Source of the DNA: an uncultured Bacteroides sp.
Lineage (GTDB): Bacteria > Bacteroidota > Bacteroidia > Bacteroidales > Bacteroidaceae
Length of the DNA: 64,000 nt
NCBI GenBank assembly: GCA_944322285.1
Contig: CALUOR010000015.1
Coordinates: 1 to 64,000 of the forward strand
Reading direction: 5' to 3'
Shown piece by piece: positions 33,554 to 41,971 of this stretch. A program made the position numbers and the translations under genes. The notes under the pieces are model-generated. The model was not told the DNA's origin. It made no database searches and worked only from the letters and a program-made list of their open reading frames with translations. Numbering within the stretch: the stretch's first letter is position 1; the number at the start of each line of letters is the position of its first letter.

Positions 33554-34795
33554 TCAGAGTTTCGTCACCTTCCCCATAAACAGAATGCTGCCCGTACTCT
33601 TTTCCGTCAGTAGGAAGAGGAACGGACGGTCTACATGGAATTCATAAACGCCATCAGGACGAGGAGCAGCTATATCAGTCATTTCAACTTCTGTCACTGC
33701 AGCCGCTTCCGTACCTTCTTCATCCAGTCTGAAGTAGATGGATTGGTCTACAGCACTGATGGCCATAGCACTTTCCATCATTTTGCTGAAGTCCGCTGCG
33801 TTCGAGAACGCTTCGTGCACGCCCATGGCTTCCAGCACATCCATCAGGCTGTTCCGGTAGTCTTCAATGGTAAACTTGGGAAGCTTTACATCCACCTCTT
33901 CCCATGTCATGCTTTCCTGCAAAGCTTTCCAGCCGGCGCCGTCCAAGGCTTCGATGCATTGGGCCAGTTCCACGCCTTCCTGCGGCAACACCACCTGCAA
34001 GGCAAACGCACCGTTGCCGTAAGGCAGACGAACCATCGCATACAGGTCGTTTTGAGCGAACCGGTAACTGTCTTCCCGGTTCATCATGTCCACCTCGCTG
34101 TGCGAACCGTCCTCGTTAGTGAACACTTCCGTCTGAGTGGCCTCTTCCCGGAACGGGGTGGCCCAGATACCTTTAAAGTAGAGGGCGTTCAGCAACATCA
34201 CCTCCCCAGACGGTTCATCTTTCAGAAATTCGGGAATGCAACCGTTCGTCTTGTCCGCACACCAGGCATTGATGGCATCCTTGGCTTTGGTTCTTTCCTC
34301 TCTCCGCACTTCGGCGTCATAGTGCTGCGTCAAGGCTGCCCGATAGCTGTCCAATACCTGAAAGTCGTCCAGCATCCACAGGGAGTTAGCCGTGCTGAGA
34401 ATGGTCGTGTTGTCCTGCTGTCCCAATTCTTTTACCAGCTTCTGGTTGTAGGCATTGATTTCATTCATCGTAAAGCCGGAAAAGCCTAAGGCGTCCGTCA
34501 GTTCCGTCAAAGTCGTTCCGACCGCACCGTTGGCGGCCATCGAGAGTGCATACGAGGCACTTAGCGGGGAAAGAATCAGTTTGTCCCGGTTCTGGGGCTC
34601 TTTGCCCAACACCTCGTTCGCCACCCGGAAGAATCTGAAAGCAAAGTCCGTACTTTCGGAAGCCATGCGGGTCTGGACTTCCGTCAATTCGATGGGTTGG
34701 TACTCCTTCGGCACCTTGTTGTTTATCCCATCGTCACTTTGGCAGGCCGCCAGCATTCCTAATGCAGCGGCACATACAAACATCAACTTTTTCAT
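33554..34795 (-). CDS. Serpin-family protease inhibitor lipoprotein
   Basis: The 413-aa protein has a lipoprotein signal (MLAAC, Cys18) and a full serpin fold: NRDKLILSPLSASYALSMAANGA (about 68-92), the breach/shutter strand VMLLNALYFKGIWATPF, and the reactive-centre hinge EEGTEAAAVTEVEMTD (about 360-375) with the small residues needed for loop insertion. It ends in RPFLFLLTEKSTGSILFMGKV. The intact hinge predicts a true inhibitor of serine or cysteine proteases; the cleavage site lies near the IAAPRPDG stretch. Surface display would protect the cell from host or rival proteases. It follows the small lipoprotein gene by 31 bp. Confidence 0.92.
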   Translation of the reverse strand: MKKLMFVCAAALGMLAACQSDDGINNKVPKEYQPIELTEVQTRMASESTDFAFRFFRVANEVLGKEPQNRDKLILSPLSASYALSMAANGAVGTTLTELTDALGFSGFTMNEINAYNQKLVKELGQQDNTTILSTANSLWMLDDFQVLDSYRAALTQHYDAEVRREERTKAKDAINAWCADKTNGCIPEFLKDEPSGEVMLLNALYFKGIWATPFREEATQTEVFTNEDGSHSEVDMMNREDSYRFAQNDLYAMVRLPYGNGAFALQVVLPQEGVELAQCIEALDGAGWKALQESMTWEEVDVKLPKFTIEDYRNSLMDVLEAMGVHEAFSNAADFSKMMESAMAISAVDQSIYFRLDEEGTEAAAVTEVEMTDIAAPRPDGVYEFHVDRPFLFLLTEKSTGSILFMGKVTKL

Positions 34796-34826
34796 AATTC
34801 AATGGATTTATTAATACTCTATTTAT

Positions 34827-35417
34827 TTACTGTCCAAGCTCTTTTTCATATTCCCAATGGTAATCATATTTTTCATCCTTAGCCACAATCTCTTCTGCCG
34901 TCATTCTCTCCAATCGGAGATAAAAATAGTTGTCCCTTTTGTCATAACCCGGAAGCAGCGTCTTGTTTCCCGGTCCGACAATGGCGTGCATTTCTGTTCC
35001 CTTTACCTCAATAATCAACATTTCATCACCTGTAGGCAGAGGGAAATAGTCTGTCGGGTCCTGAATCTCATACGGACAAAGGGCATATGCTAAAACCGGT
35101 TTCGCAGTGTATGGAAAATACTCTTTGATGTGAGTTTCTCCAAAATAATAGCTACTAGAACTTGCCCCTACGTATAAATCATAGAAATCTTCTTTGTCAT
35201 ATGTACCATCAGAATGAATCTTATGCGTAGCAACCGTTCTCCACCCATATCCTTGAACTTTTTCTTCAAACACATCTTGACTGATAGAAGTCATGCCAAC
35301 TAAATAGCATTTGCCATCGGCGTCGAACGTGAACTGGTAAGTACCCAATGAATCTTCACACCCCATCGTACAGAGGCATACAATGAATAATAAATACATC
35401 CAACTAAACTTTTTCAT
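34827..35417 (-). CDS. Lipoprotein of unknown function upstream of the serpin
   Basis: The 196-aa lipoprotein (lipobox TMGC, Cys20) has a good ribosome binding site (AAAGGAG). The mature part is acidic, rich in Tyr and Asp, and predicted mostly beta; I recognise no family. It probably shares a transcript with the serpin, since the gap is only 31 bp. A 33-bp piece of it is repeated just downstream of the serpin gene, so an ancestral duplication had the serpin between two copies. It could be a partner or substrate guard of the serpin; nothing in the sequence proves this. Confidence 0.6.
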   Translation of the reverse strand: MKKFSWMYLLFIVCLCTMGCEDSLGTYQFTFDADGKCYLVGMTSISQDVFEEKVQGYGWRTVATHKIHSDGTYDKEDFYDLYVGASSSSYYFGETHIKEYFPYTAKPVLAYALCPYEIQDPTDYFPLPTGDEMLIIEVKGTEMHAIVGPGNKTLLPGYDKRDNYFYLRLERMTAEEIVAKDEKYDYHWEYEKELGQ

Positions 35418-35566
35418 AGCTTTGCTCCTTTCTATTAAATCAACTTGGCTTATATTGCCTGCAAGTTATAAAAAATATTTTATTTAGCCAAACTTAACAA
35501 TAAAAATTTTCAATTATATCCGTAAGTATGAGCACAGAATTAATTTATACAATAATGGGAATTTCG

Positions 35567-35770
35567 TTTTAGGCACGGATTACACGGATTACATGGATTC
35601 TTTAAAGAGCGTCTCTTGTATCTGTAGTTACGCTCAAAACCGCCTTTGATTATTTTATTAAGGTATATCTGAGCAAAGCGAAGAATCTCCCGAACGCACT
35701 GAGAGATGCTTCACTTCGTTCCCTTAGACAAAAGAAATCCGTGACCAATCCGTGTAATCCGCGCCTAAAA
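35567..35770. repeat. Inverted-repeat element with 9-bp microrepeat arms enclosing head-hairpin copy 2
   Basis: The arms (35567-35599 and 35736-35770) are inverted copies, each built from CACGGATTA-like 9-mers and ending in TTTTAGGC/GCCTAAAA. Inside is the second copy of the 37-bp head (35631-35667) followed by a weak hairpin (about 35670-35722). It is non-coding. The rest of the gap 35418-36570 holds the palindromes at 35951-36046, a relic at 36287-36358 and a possible 21-codon frame at 35908-35973 that I do not count as a gene. Confidence 0.65.
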
Positions 35771-35950
35771 TCAACCCGATAAAATTAGTGCTTAACGGAC
35801 AATTACAATCAGGTCGGCGAATAACAAATTGATTTGATTTTCCGCTTATTGCTATTAAGAAGTAGGCATTTCCCTATTTTTGCTGACCTCCTCCCTTTAC
35901 AAAAGCGATGAAAAAGAAATGCATAAAAATACGGTGCTCTGAATTACCGC

Positions 35951-36046
35951 ACTGTTTGCGCTCAAATAGTTAAGTGTTAGAGGGGGTAACACTTAACTAA
36001 TCGGAAACAAAAACTTCGCCCGCTGAACGCAAACAGTTAAGTGTTT
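35951..36046. repeat. Nested palindromes with perfect 13-bp arms
   Basis: TAGTTAAGTGTTA (35967-35979) and TAACACTTAACTA (35987-35999) are perfect inverted copies around a 7-nt GAGGGGG loop. A third AGTTAAGTGTTT lies at 36035-36046. They are bracketed by ACTGTTTGCG (35951-35960) and its exact inverse CGCAAACAGT (36029-36038). The function is unknown; there is no T-run for a terminator on either strand. Confidence 0.6.
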
Positions 36047-36286
36047 CAGCAGAAAGGCTTTCTTGGTTCGCTAAAAACTGTAAACATTAACTTAACAAAC
36101 CTTCTTTGTTAGGAAATTTTCACTTCCAAAAATTGTAAATATTCAAGCAAGAATCTTCCTATATTACTGAATATAAGCAAGTAAGCACTTTTGAAATCCG
36201 TTCTTTTTGTTTATTCCTTATTTTGCCCGAAACAGACGATTCTCGGCGATTAGGAAAGACAAATTGTCACGGATAACAAAATGACA

Positions 36287-36358
36287 CTAGTCGGTAAAAG
36301 CCAACTTGCGTACATCCTGTAATTCCTTCAATTCGTTTGTCCTATCGTAGAATTTCAT
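36287..36358 (-). pseudogene. N-terminal fragment of an AAA-type ATPase gene
   Basis: On the minus strand an ATG at 36358 opens a 23-codon frame (MKFYDRTNELKELQDVRKLA then FTD and TAG). It resembles the first residues of the Bacteroidales ATPases of the archaeal-ATPase/DUF234 kind, which begin MKFYxR and E-L-xx-L before their Walker A motif. The Walker A part is absent, and the frame continues past the stop only to 36215. It is a relic. Confidence 0.4.
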
Positions 36359-36570
36359 ATAAGTAGTCCGTTTTCTGATTTTAAATGAAACCATCGTAAA
36401 ATTCACCGGGGTCTATTTTGTAAAGATAAGGATGTTTTAGGTAGAAAACGACCTCAGGAAGTGAAACATCGTGTGAAAAACATATTTTGTCCGCCGGATA
36501 AATCAAAATTCAATTTGGAAGCATTATCTTTGCGCCCGTTTTTCAAGATAACAAAATTAGAATAGAGATT

Positions 36571-36909
36571 ATGATTCGTCAATGCGCCATCCTCTTTGGA
36601 TGTCTGGCTTTGGGTGAGCTGATTGTGTGGCTGACGGGCATCAAGCTGCCATCGAGCATCATCGGTATGTTGCTACTCACCTTGTTTTTGAAATTGGGTT
36701 GGATTAAATTGCACTGGGTGCAGGGCATGTCCGACTTCCTGGTAGCCAACCTTGGCTTCTTCTTTGTGCCGCCCGGCGTGGCACTGATGCTTTATTTTGA
36801 TGTCATAGCGGCTGAATTCTGGCCCATCGTCACCGCTTCGGTTGTCAGCACGCTGCTGGTCATTGTAGTCACCGGATGGGTTCACCAACTAACACGTAAA
36901 CTCAAATGA
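36571..36909 (+). CDS. lrgA: CidA/LrgA-family membrane protein
   Basis: This 112-aa protein has four membrane helices with the family motifs ALGELIVWLTGIKLPSSIIGMLLL and FLVANLGFFFVPPGVALM. It overlaps lrgB by 4 bp (ATGA), so the two are translated together. LrgA/CidA proteins are holin-like and are now also linked to pyruvate or other small-molecule movement across the inner membrane. A TATCTTTG box lies at 36525-36532, 39 nt before the ATG, but its -33 element is weak. The actual role in Bacteroidales is not established. Confidence 0.85.
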   Translation: MIRQCAILFGCLALGELIVWLTGIKLPSSIIGMLLLTLFLKLGWIKLHWVQGMSDFLVANLGFFFVPPGVALMLYFDVIAAEFWPIVTASVVSTLLVIVVTGWVHQLTRKLK

Positions 36910-37601
36910 ATTTCCTAGAAAACGAATTTTTCCTGTTGGCCGTTACGTTCGGCCTTTTCTTCCTTGCCAAATGGTTGCAGAAGCGGACGGGCATCATGCT
37001 CCTGAATCCCATTTTGCTTACGATTGCCGTACTGATTATCTTCCTGAAGTTGACCGGAGTGAGCTACGAGACGTATAATGAAGGCGGGCATCTTATTGAA
37101 TTCTGGTTGAAACCGGCTGTAGTGGCACTTGGTGTGCCACTCTACTTGCAATTGGAGACTATTAAGAAACAATTGCTTCCCATCCTGCTTTCCCAGTTGG
37201 CGGGTTGCGTAGTAGGCGTGGCTTCGGTAGTGCTGATAGCCAAATGGATGGGCGCTCCGAACGAAATCATTTACTCGCTGGCACCCAAGTCGGTCACTAC
37301 GCCTATTGCCATGGAAGTGGCCAATTCCTTGGGAGGTATTCCTTCGCTTACGGCAGCTGTGGTAGTATGCGTGGGCTTGTTGGGCGGTATATTGGGATTC
37401 AAAGCCATGCACCTGACACATATCGGAAGCCCCATGGCGCAAGGCTTGTCTATGGGTACGGCCGCTCATGCCGTAGGGACTTCGGCAGCTATGGAGGTCA
37501 GCCGGAAGTATGGCGCTTTTGCCAGCCTGGGACTTACACTGAACGGCATCTTCACCGCTCTGCTCACGCCGACCATCTTAAGGCTATTGGGATTGCTTTA
37601 A
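36906..37601 (+). CDS. lrgB: CidB/LrgB-family membrane protein
   Basis: The 231-aa protein has about six membrane spans and the LrgB signature APKSVTTPIAMEVANSLGG (about 119-137), followed by GTAAHAVGTSAAMEVS. It partners LrgA in murein-hydrolase control or in export/import of small metabolites. Its ATG lies within the lrgA stop. The gene ends 10 bp from the convergent cdaA gene with no clear terminator between them. Confidence 0.9.
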   Translation: MNFLENEFFLLAVTFGLFFLAKWLQKRTGIMLLNPILLTIAVLIIFLKLTGVSYETYNEGGHLIEFWLKPAVVALGVPLYLQLETIKKQLLPILLSQLAGCVVGVASVVLIAKWMGAPNEIIYSLAPKSVTTPIAMEVANSLGGIPSLTAAVVVCVGLLGGILGFKAMHLTHIGSPMAQGLSMGTAAHAVGTSAAMEVSRKYGAFASLGLTLNGIFTALLTPTILRLLGLL

Positions 37602-37610
37602 CGCCCTTTT

Positions 37611-38378
37611 TCATCCCTGCTCGGTGAGCAGACGCTCCAAGTCTTCGGCACTCAACCGCAGATGGAATTGGCCTTTGTAAGCTACGGAAATGGCACCCGT
37701 CTCTTCGGACACGATAACGGCTTGCGCGTCGGACACTTGCGAAATGCCCATTGCCGCCCGATGGCGCAAGCCCAACTCCTTGGGAATGTCCAGATTATGG
37801 GATACAGGCAAGATGCAGCCGGCCGCCTTGATGCGGTGTTTGCTGATGACCATCGCCCCATCATGCAAGGGACTGTTCTTGAAGAAGATATTCTCAATAA
37901 GCCGCTGGTTGATGTTGGCGTCTATCACATCGCCCGTACGCACAATGTCATCCAAGGGCATGTCGTGCTCTATCACGATAAGCGCGCCCACCTTCTGTTT
38001 GCCCATGCTCATGCAGGCCATGACGATGGGCATAATATCCTCGTGCTCCATGCTTTTCGGGCTTTTGTTGCCGGTGAAGAAGCGTACAATGGCTTGCGCG
38101 TTTTTGTGCGAGCCGAGGGTCACGAGGAAGCGGCGTATCTCCTCCTGAAACAAGATAATCAACGCCAGCACGCCCACGCTCACCAGCTTGTCCATAATGG
38201 AGCCAAGCAGCTTCATCTCCAGCACCTGCGACACGACCAGCCATATCAATATAAATACCAATATCCCCGTAAAGATGTTGATAGAGCCGGAAGCCTTCAT
38301 CAGCTTGTACGTGTAGTAAAGCAAGAACGCCACCGACAAGATGTCCAGAAAATCCTTTATGCCAAATTCGAAAAACAC
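37611..38378 (-). CDS. cdaA: Diadenylate cyclase CdaA
   Basis: The 255-aa protein has three N-terminal membrane helices (about 8-75) and a DAC domain with the catalytic HDGAMVI (DGA) and LRHRAAMGIS (RHR) motifs (about 175-215). It makes cyclic di-AMP from ATP at the inner membrane. The start codon appears to be GTG at 38378. It lies 34 bp after folP on the same strand; that pairing is common in Bacteroidetes. A c-di-AMP phosphodiesterase gene (pgpH) lies 9 kb away in this window. Confidence 0.93.
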   Translation of the reverse strand: MFFEFGIKDFLDILSVAFLLYYTYKLMKASGSINIFTGILVFILIWLVVSQVLEMKLLGSIMDKLVSVGVLALIILFQEEIRRFLVTLGSHKNAQAIVRFFTGNKSPKSMEHEDIMPIVMACMSMGKQKVGALIVIEHDMPLDDIVRTGDVIDANINQRLIENIFFKNSPLHDGAMVISKHRIKAAGCILPVSHNLDIPKELGLRHRAAMGISQVSDAQAVIVSEETGAISVAYKGQFHLRLSAEDLERLLTEQG

Positions 38379-38412
38379 GGTTATTCTAATTTATATATAG
38401 TGTAAAGTATAA

Positions 38413-39270
38413 TCATAAAGTCACATTTTGCGCACGCTTCAAAGCCTCCACAATGCGCACGGCTTCCACCGCCTGACGCACATCGTGCACCCGCAGGATG
38501 TCCGCCCCCTTTTGCAAGGCTATCGTGTGAAGCACGGTGGTGCCGTTCAACGCCTCCTCGGGAGAAATGCCCAGCAACTTATAAATCATGGATTTGCGCG
38601 ATATGCCGACAAGCAAGGGCAGTTCAAAAACGGAAAATTCCTCCAAGCGGGCCATCAGTTCGTAGTTATGCTCCAGCGTCTTTCCGAAACCAAAGCCGGG
38701 ATCCAGCACCAAGTCATACGCACCCATGTCACGCAATTGCTGCACCTTGCGGGCAAAATACAGGAAAACTTCTCTCACCACATTGTCATAATGAGGAGCC
38801 TGCTGCATGTCCTGCGGACGCCCCAACATGTGCATCATGACGTATGGCACACGCAATTCAGCTACGGTGGCAAACATGTCCTTGTCCAGCTCGCCCGCCG
38901 ATATGTCGTTCACGATAGCCACACCGTACTCTTCCACACACATGCGTGCCACGTCTGCCCTGAACGTATCTACCGACACAACAGCTTCGGGCACCTCACG
39001 GCGTATAATCTCCAAACCACGACGCAGGCGCGTCATTTCTTCCCCAGCCGAGACATCGGCCGCACCGGGGCGTGATGAGTAAGCGCCTACATCAACAATG
39101 GCCGCTCCCTCGTCCACAATCTGATGCGTGCGGGCAGCTATGGCCTCATCCGTCTCCATGCGGCTATGGACGTAAAAGGAATCGGGCGTCAGGTTGAGTA
39201 TCCCCATCACACACGGTGTGGAGAGGTCGAGCAACCGGCCGTTGACGTTCAAATATTTGGCTATATTCAT
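38413..39270 (-). CDS. folP: Dihydropteroate synthase
   Basis: The 285-aa TIM-barrel protein has VMGILNLTPDSFY (about residues 21-33), DVGAYSSRPGA, VSVDTF, NDISAGE, DPGFGFGKTLEHN and GISRKSMI, the standard pterin and p-aminobenzoate site. It joins p-aminobenzoate to hydroxymethyldihydropterin diphosphate in folate synthesis and is the target of sulfonamides. The ATG at 39270 is used; another at 39297 is less likely because the minus promoter box TACTTTTG (39302-39295) overlaps it. cdaA follows on the same strand. Confidence 0.93.
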   Translation of the reverse strand: MNIAKYLNVNGRLLDLSTPCVMGILNLTPDSFYVHSRMETDEAIAARTHQIVDEGAAIVDVGAYSSRPGAADVSAGEEMTRLRRGLEIIRREVPEAVVSVDTFRADVARMCVEEYGVAIVNDISAGELDKDMFATVAELRVPYVMMHMLGRPQDMQQAPHYDNVVREVFLYFARKVQQLRDMGAYDLVLDPGFGFGKTLEHNYELMARLEEFSVFELPLLVGISRKSMIYKLLGISPEEALNGTTVLHTIALQKGADILRVHDVRQAVEAVRIVEALKRAQNVTL

Positions 39271-39294
39271 GCTTTCATTGTTATTAAGTCCCTG

Positions 39295-39302
39295 CAAAAG
39301 TA
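39295..39302 (-). promoter_or_regulatory. Promoter -7 box of folP-cdaA
   Basis: TACTTTTG on the minus strand, 25 nt before the ATG at 39270. Confidence 0.55.
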
Positions 39303-39361
39303 ACCAATTCTTTGAACACCTTCAAGCATTGCAAGCCGTTTTTTATCAATGCATCGGACAA

Positions 39362-39427
39362 TGTTTCGCAAAAGTCTAAGCAGTGTTTCGCAAAGACCGG
39401 GGCAATGCTTTGCCGAGATTGAAAGAA
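39362..39427. repeat. 22-bp-period degenerate tandem array, three units
   Basis: The units 39362-39383, 39384-39405 and 39406-39427 begin TGTTTCGCAAA, TGTTTCGCAAA and TGCTTTGCCGA. The first two agree at 15 of 22 positions. Weaker units may extend back to 39314. The array lies between the divergent folP and glycosyltransferase promoters. Confidence 0.65.
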
Positions 39428-39464
39428 ATTCCTGTTCGATGCGGGTAGAATCCGTTTTTATTGC

Positions 39465-39472
39465 TAACTTTG
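39465..39472 (+). promoter_or_regulatory. Promoter -7 box of the glycosyltransferase genes
   Basis: TAACTTTG lies 21 nt before the ATG at 39493 and supports that start over in-frame ATGs upstream (39349, 39361, 39439). Confidence 0.5.
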
Positions 39473-39492
39473 GCCGCATATTGGCGTTTGTA

Positions 39493-40299
39493 ATGGACAT
39501 GAAACCGAATATACATAAAGAGACAGTCATCGTATCCATGACCTCGTTTCCAGCGGCAATACCCTATGCCGTGCAAGCTGTCCGCTCCATCTTGGAAGGT
39601 TCCGTGCTGCCCGACAAGGTGGTGCTCTACCTGACCTTTGCCCAGTTTGGCAAAGACGGACTTCCGCAGGAGCTTTTGGCTTTGGCCGACAGCCATCCCA
39701 TCTTCGAGATACGGGACTATGAGCGCGATATCCGTTCCTACCGGAAGCTGATTCCCGCCTTGCGGGATTTTCCGGATGCCGTCATTGTCACGGTGGACGA
39801 TGATGTACACTATCACAAACACATGTTGCGTGACTTGCTGCGTCTGCACGAGCAGATGCCCAAAGCCGTATTGGCCCATCGCGCCAAGCTCATGAAGCCG
39901 GGCAAGCCTTACCGGAAGTGGCGTAAATATAGGTGGTATCATTTCTTGTGCAAGCGGATTCACGCAGGCTTTACGAATATACAGACCGGTGTGGGCGGCG
40001 TGCTGTATCCTCCCCATTCCTTGAAGCCGGAGATGCTGGATGCAGACTTGTTCACCCAAATAGCCCCTACCACAGACGACATCTGGTTTTGGGCAGCGGC
40101 GGTGGCGAACGGCACTCCCGTCGTACCCGTACCCTTCGGGCATAACAAGCCGAAAGGGGTAGGGAAGCCGCGGACATTGTCGCTGAAGACCACGAACTTC
40201 AAGTCGGGCACGGACAAGAATGCGGCTGCACTGGAGGCGATTGTGGAAAGGTTTCCGGAAGTGGGAGAAAAGATAGGCTATGAAGTTAATAAAGAATAA
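39493..40299 (+). CDS. Predicted glycosyltransferase, first of two tandem paralogs
   Basis: This 268-aa soluble protein has a GT-A-like pattern: IVSMTSFPAAIPYAVQAVRS at the N-terminus, VTVDDDVHYH with an Asp triad for metal and nucleotide-sugar binding (about residues 97-106), and GVGGVLYPPHSL and TDDIWFWAAA in the acceptor half. The adjacent gene encodes a close paralog with the same motifs. It probably adds one sugar to the lipooligosaccharide core or another surface glycan, on the cytoplasmic side of the membrane. Donor and acceptor are unknown. The start at 39493 follows from the promoter at 39465. Confidence 0.75.
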   Translation: MDMKPNIHKETVIVSMTSFPAAIPYAVQAVRSILEGSVLPDKVVLYLTFAQFGKDGLPQELLALADSHPIFEIRDYERDIRSYRKLIPALRDFPDAVIVTVDDDVHYHKHMLRDLLRLHEQMPKAVLAHRAKLMKPGKPYRKWRKYRWYHFLCKRIHAGFTNIQTGVGGVLYPPHSLKPEMLDADLFTQIAPTTDDIWFWAAAVANGTPVVPVPFGHNKPKGVGKPRTLSLKTTNFKSGTDKNAAALEAIVERFPEVGEKIGYEVNKE

Positions 40300-40314
40300 A
40301 AACTCGTGTAAGAG

Positions 40315-41097
40315 ATGAGTAATCAACAGAAGATAATCGTTTCATTAACCTCATTCCCTGAGGCAATACCTTATGCGGTGCAGGCTATACGCTCGGTCCT
40401 GAAAGGTTCGTTTTTACCCGATAAAATTGTGCTCTACCTAGATACGCAGAAGTTTCCGGGCAAGATACTCCCTGCCGAGCTGGAAGCCCTTAAGGCTGAA
40501 AGTCCGATTTTTGAAGTAAGATTTGACCCTGCCGAGATACGTTCTTACAAAAAATTGCTTCCGGCTTTGAAGGATTTTCCCAATGATGTGATTGTGACCA
40601 TTGATGATGACATTCTGTATCATCCGAACCTGTTGCGTGATTTGGTGAGCCTGCACAAACGGTTGCCCGATGCCATTATAGCGCATCGGGTGCGAAAGGT
40701 GCGGCTAAACGCTCCCTACCGCAAGTGGCGGAAATACAAATGGTATGACTTCATCTTCAAGAAATATCATTTCAGCCATTTGGCTATGCAAACGGGAGTA
40801 GGCGGAGTATTGTATCCCCCTCACTCATTGGACGAAAAGATGCTCGACCCTGCACTCTTTATGGCATTGGCACCCACGAACGATGACGTATGGTTTTGGG
40901 CGGCAGCTGTGTCAAGCGGCACCTACGTGGTTCCTCTTCCCAACGGACAACGTACGGCCAAAGGGATTGGGAAACCAATGGAACTTTCATTGATGTCTGT
41001 CAACTTAAATCCTAAAGGTGATAAAAACCGGGAAGCGTTTGACAAGATAATGGGAAAATTCCCTGCCATCAGACAGAAACTGATAGATTCAAAATAA
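40315..41097 (+). CDS. Predicted glycosyltransferase, second tandem paralog
   Basis: The 260-aa protein is closely similar along its whole length to the preceding gene product (SLTSFPEAIPYAVQAIRSVL, TIDDDILYHPN, TGVGGVLYPPHSL, NDDVWFWAAAV). The gene begins 15 bp after it, so they arose by tandem duplication and are co-transcribed. The metal-binding Asp triad is intact, so both copies should be active. The basic linker between the two halves (RKWRKYKWYDFIFKKYHFSH) differs from the first copy, so the acceptor may differ. Function is inferred as surface-glycan assembly. Confidence 0.75.
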   Translation: MSNQQKIIVSLTSFPEAIPYAVQAIRSVLKGSFLPDKIVLYLDTQKFPGKILPAELEALKAESPIFEVRFDPAEIRSYKKLLPALKDFPNDVIVTIDDDILYHPNLLRDLVSLHKRLPDAIIAHRVRKVRLNAPYRKWRKYKWYDFIFKKYHFSHLAMQTGVGGVLYPPHSLDEKMLDPALFMALAPTNDDVWFWAAAVSSGTYVVPLPNGQRTAKGIGKPMELSLMSVNLNPKGDKNREAFDKIMGKFPAIRQKLIDSK

Positions 41098-41138
41098 TAA
41101 TACTTGTAAAAAATCCCATACAAACCTCATATTGAAAT

Positions 41139-41936
41139 ATGATTAATATCGCTCCTTCAATCTCCTTAATAATAACAACGTATAACAATCCTCCATTCTT
41201 AGAGCTTGTTTTAAAAAGTGTATTAAGGCAAAGTGTATATCCGAAAGAAGTCGTGATTGCCGATGACGGGTCGGGACCGGAAACAAAAAAACTCATAGAA
41301 CGTTACCAGCGGATATTTCCGGTACCCTTGATTCATTCTTGGATTCCGGATCTTGGTTTCCGCGCATCAATGTCAAGAAACAATGCAATTGTAAAAGCTG
41401 GCGGGGACTATATCGTAATGGTTGACGGCGACATGGTCTTAACGCCTCATTTTATAAAAGACCATCAAAAGTTGATGCAGAAAGGATTTTTTGTCGTGGG
41501 TAGCAGGGCACCTCTTAGCGAAAAAGCAACCCGACACAGATTGCAGACACTTGACCCAGTGTTTTATTTTTGGTCGCCCGGATTAATGAAGCGCCAAGTT
41601 CTTATCCGCATTCCATTCCTTGCGACTTGGCTCAAAGGGAAAAGCGGCATATCACGGGCAAAAAGTTGTAATATTGCTTTCTGGAAAGAAGATTGTGTGA
41701 AGATTAACGGTTTTGATGAATCTTTTGAAGGTTGGGGATATGAAGATTCTGACTTCTTCCAACGCTTGCTGAACATCGGGATTAACCGGAAAAACGCCAA
41801 AGGAATGGCAGGTGCCGTACACCTTTATCATCCGGAGGAAGACAGAGTGAATGCAGGTAGAAACTGGCAGATGTTACAGGAAACCATTACCCTTAAACGG
41901 ACACGCGCAAGGAAAGGAATAGATCAATACATCTAG
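41139..41936 (+). CDS. Family 2-type glycosyltransferase
   Basis: The 265-aa protein has a GT2 N-terminal half, ISLIITTYNNPPFLELVLKS and ADDGSGPET, with the DxD site in MVDGDMVL (about residues 95-102), and a C-terminal galactosyltransferase-like region (INGFDESFEGWGYEDSDFFQRLL, about 190-212). It is the third gene of the plus-strand run, 42 bp after the tandem pair. It converges on the minus-strand glycan genes. It likely transfers a hexose or N-acetylhexosamine to the surface glycan; the exact sugar is not predictable. Confidence 0.85.
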   Translation: MINIAPSISLIITTYNNPPFLELVLKSVLRQSVYPKEVVIADDGSGPETKKLIERYQRIFPVPLIHSWIPDLGFRASMSRNNAIVKAGGDYIVMVDGDMVLTPHFIKDHQKLMQKGFFVVGSRAPLSEKATRHRLQTLDPVFYFWSPGLMKRQVLIRIPFLATWLKGKSGISRAKSCNIAFWKEDCVKINGFDESFEGWGYEDSDFFQRLLNIGINRKNAKGMAGAVHLYHPEEDRVNAGRNWQMLQETITLKRTRARKGIDQYI

Positions 41937-41971
41937 ATGATTCATGGGGCCATTAGGAGCAACAGAAACCT

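Noticed and set aside
35908-35973. A 21-codon frame with a TATTTTTG box at 35875-35882
   Set aside because: It is too short and of unremarkable composition, and its end runs into the palindromes. It may be a leader peptide or nothing.
35951-36046. Invertible promoter flanked by inverted repeats
   Set aside because: The inner spacer is only 7 nt and the outer 68 nt, with no outward promoter inside and no recombinase gene nearby.
39362-39427. A short CRISPR array
   Set aside because: Units are contiguous and degenerate, without spacers between identical repeats, and no cas gene is present.
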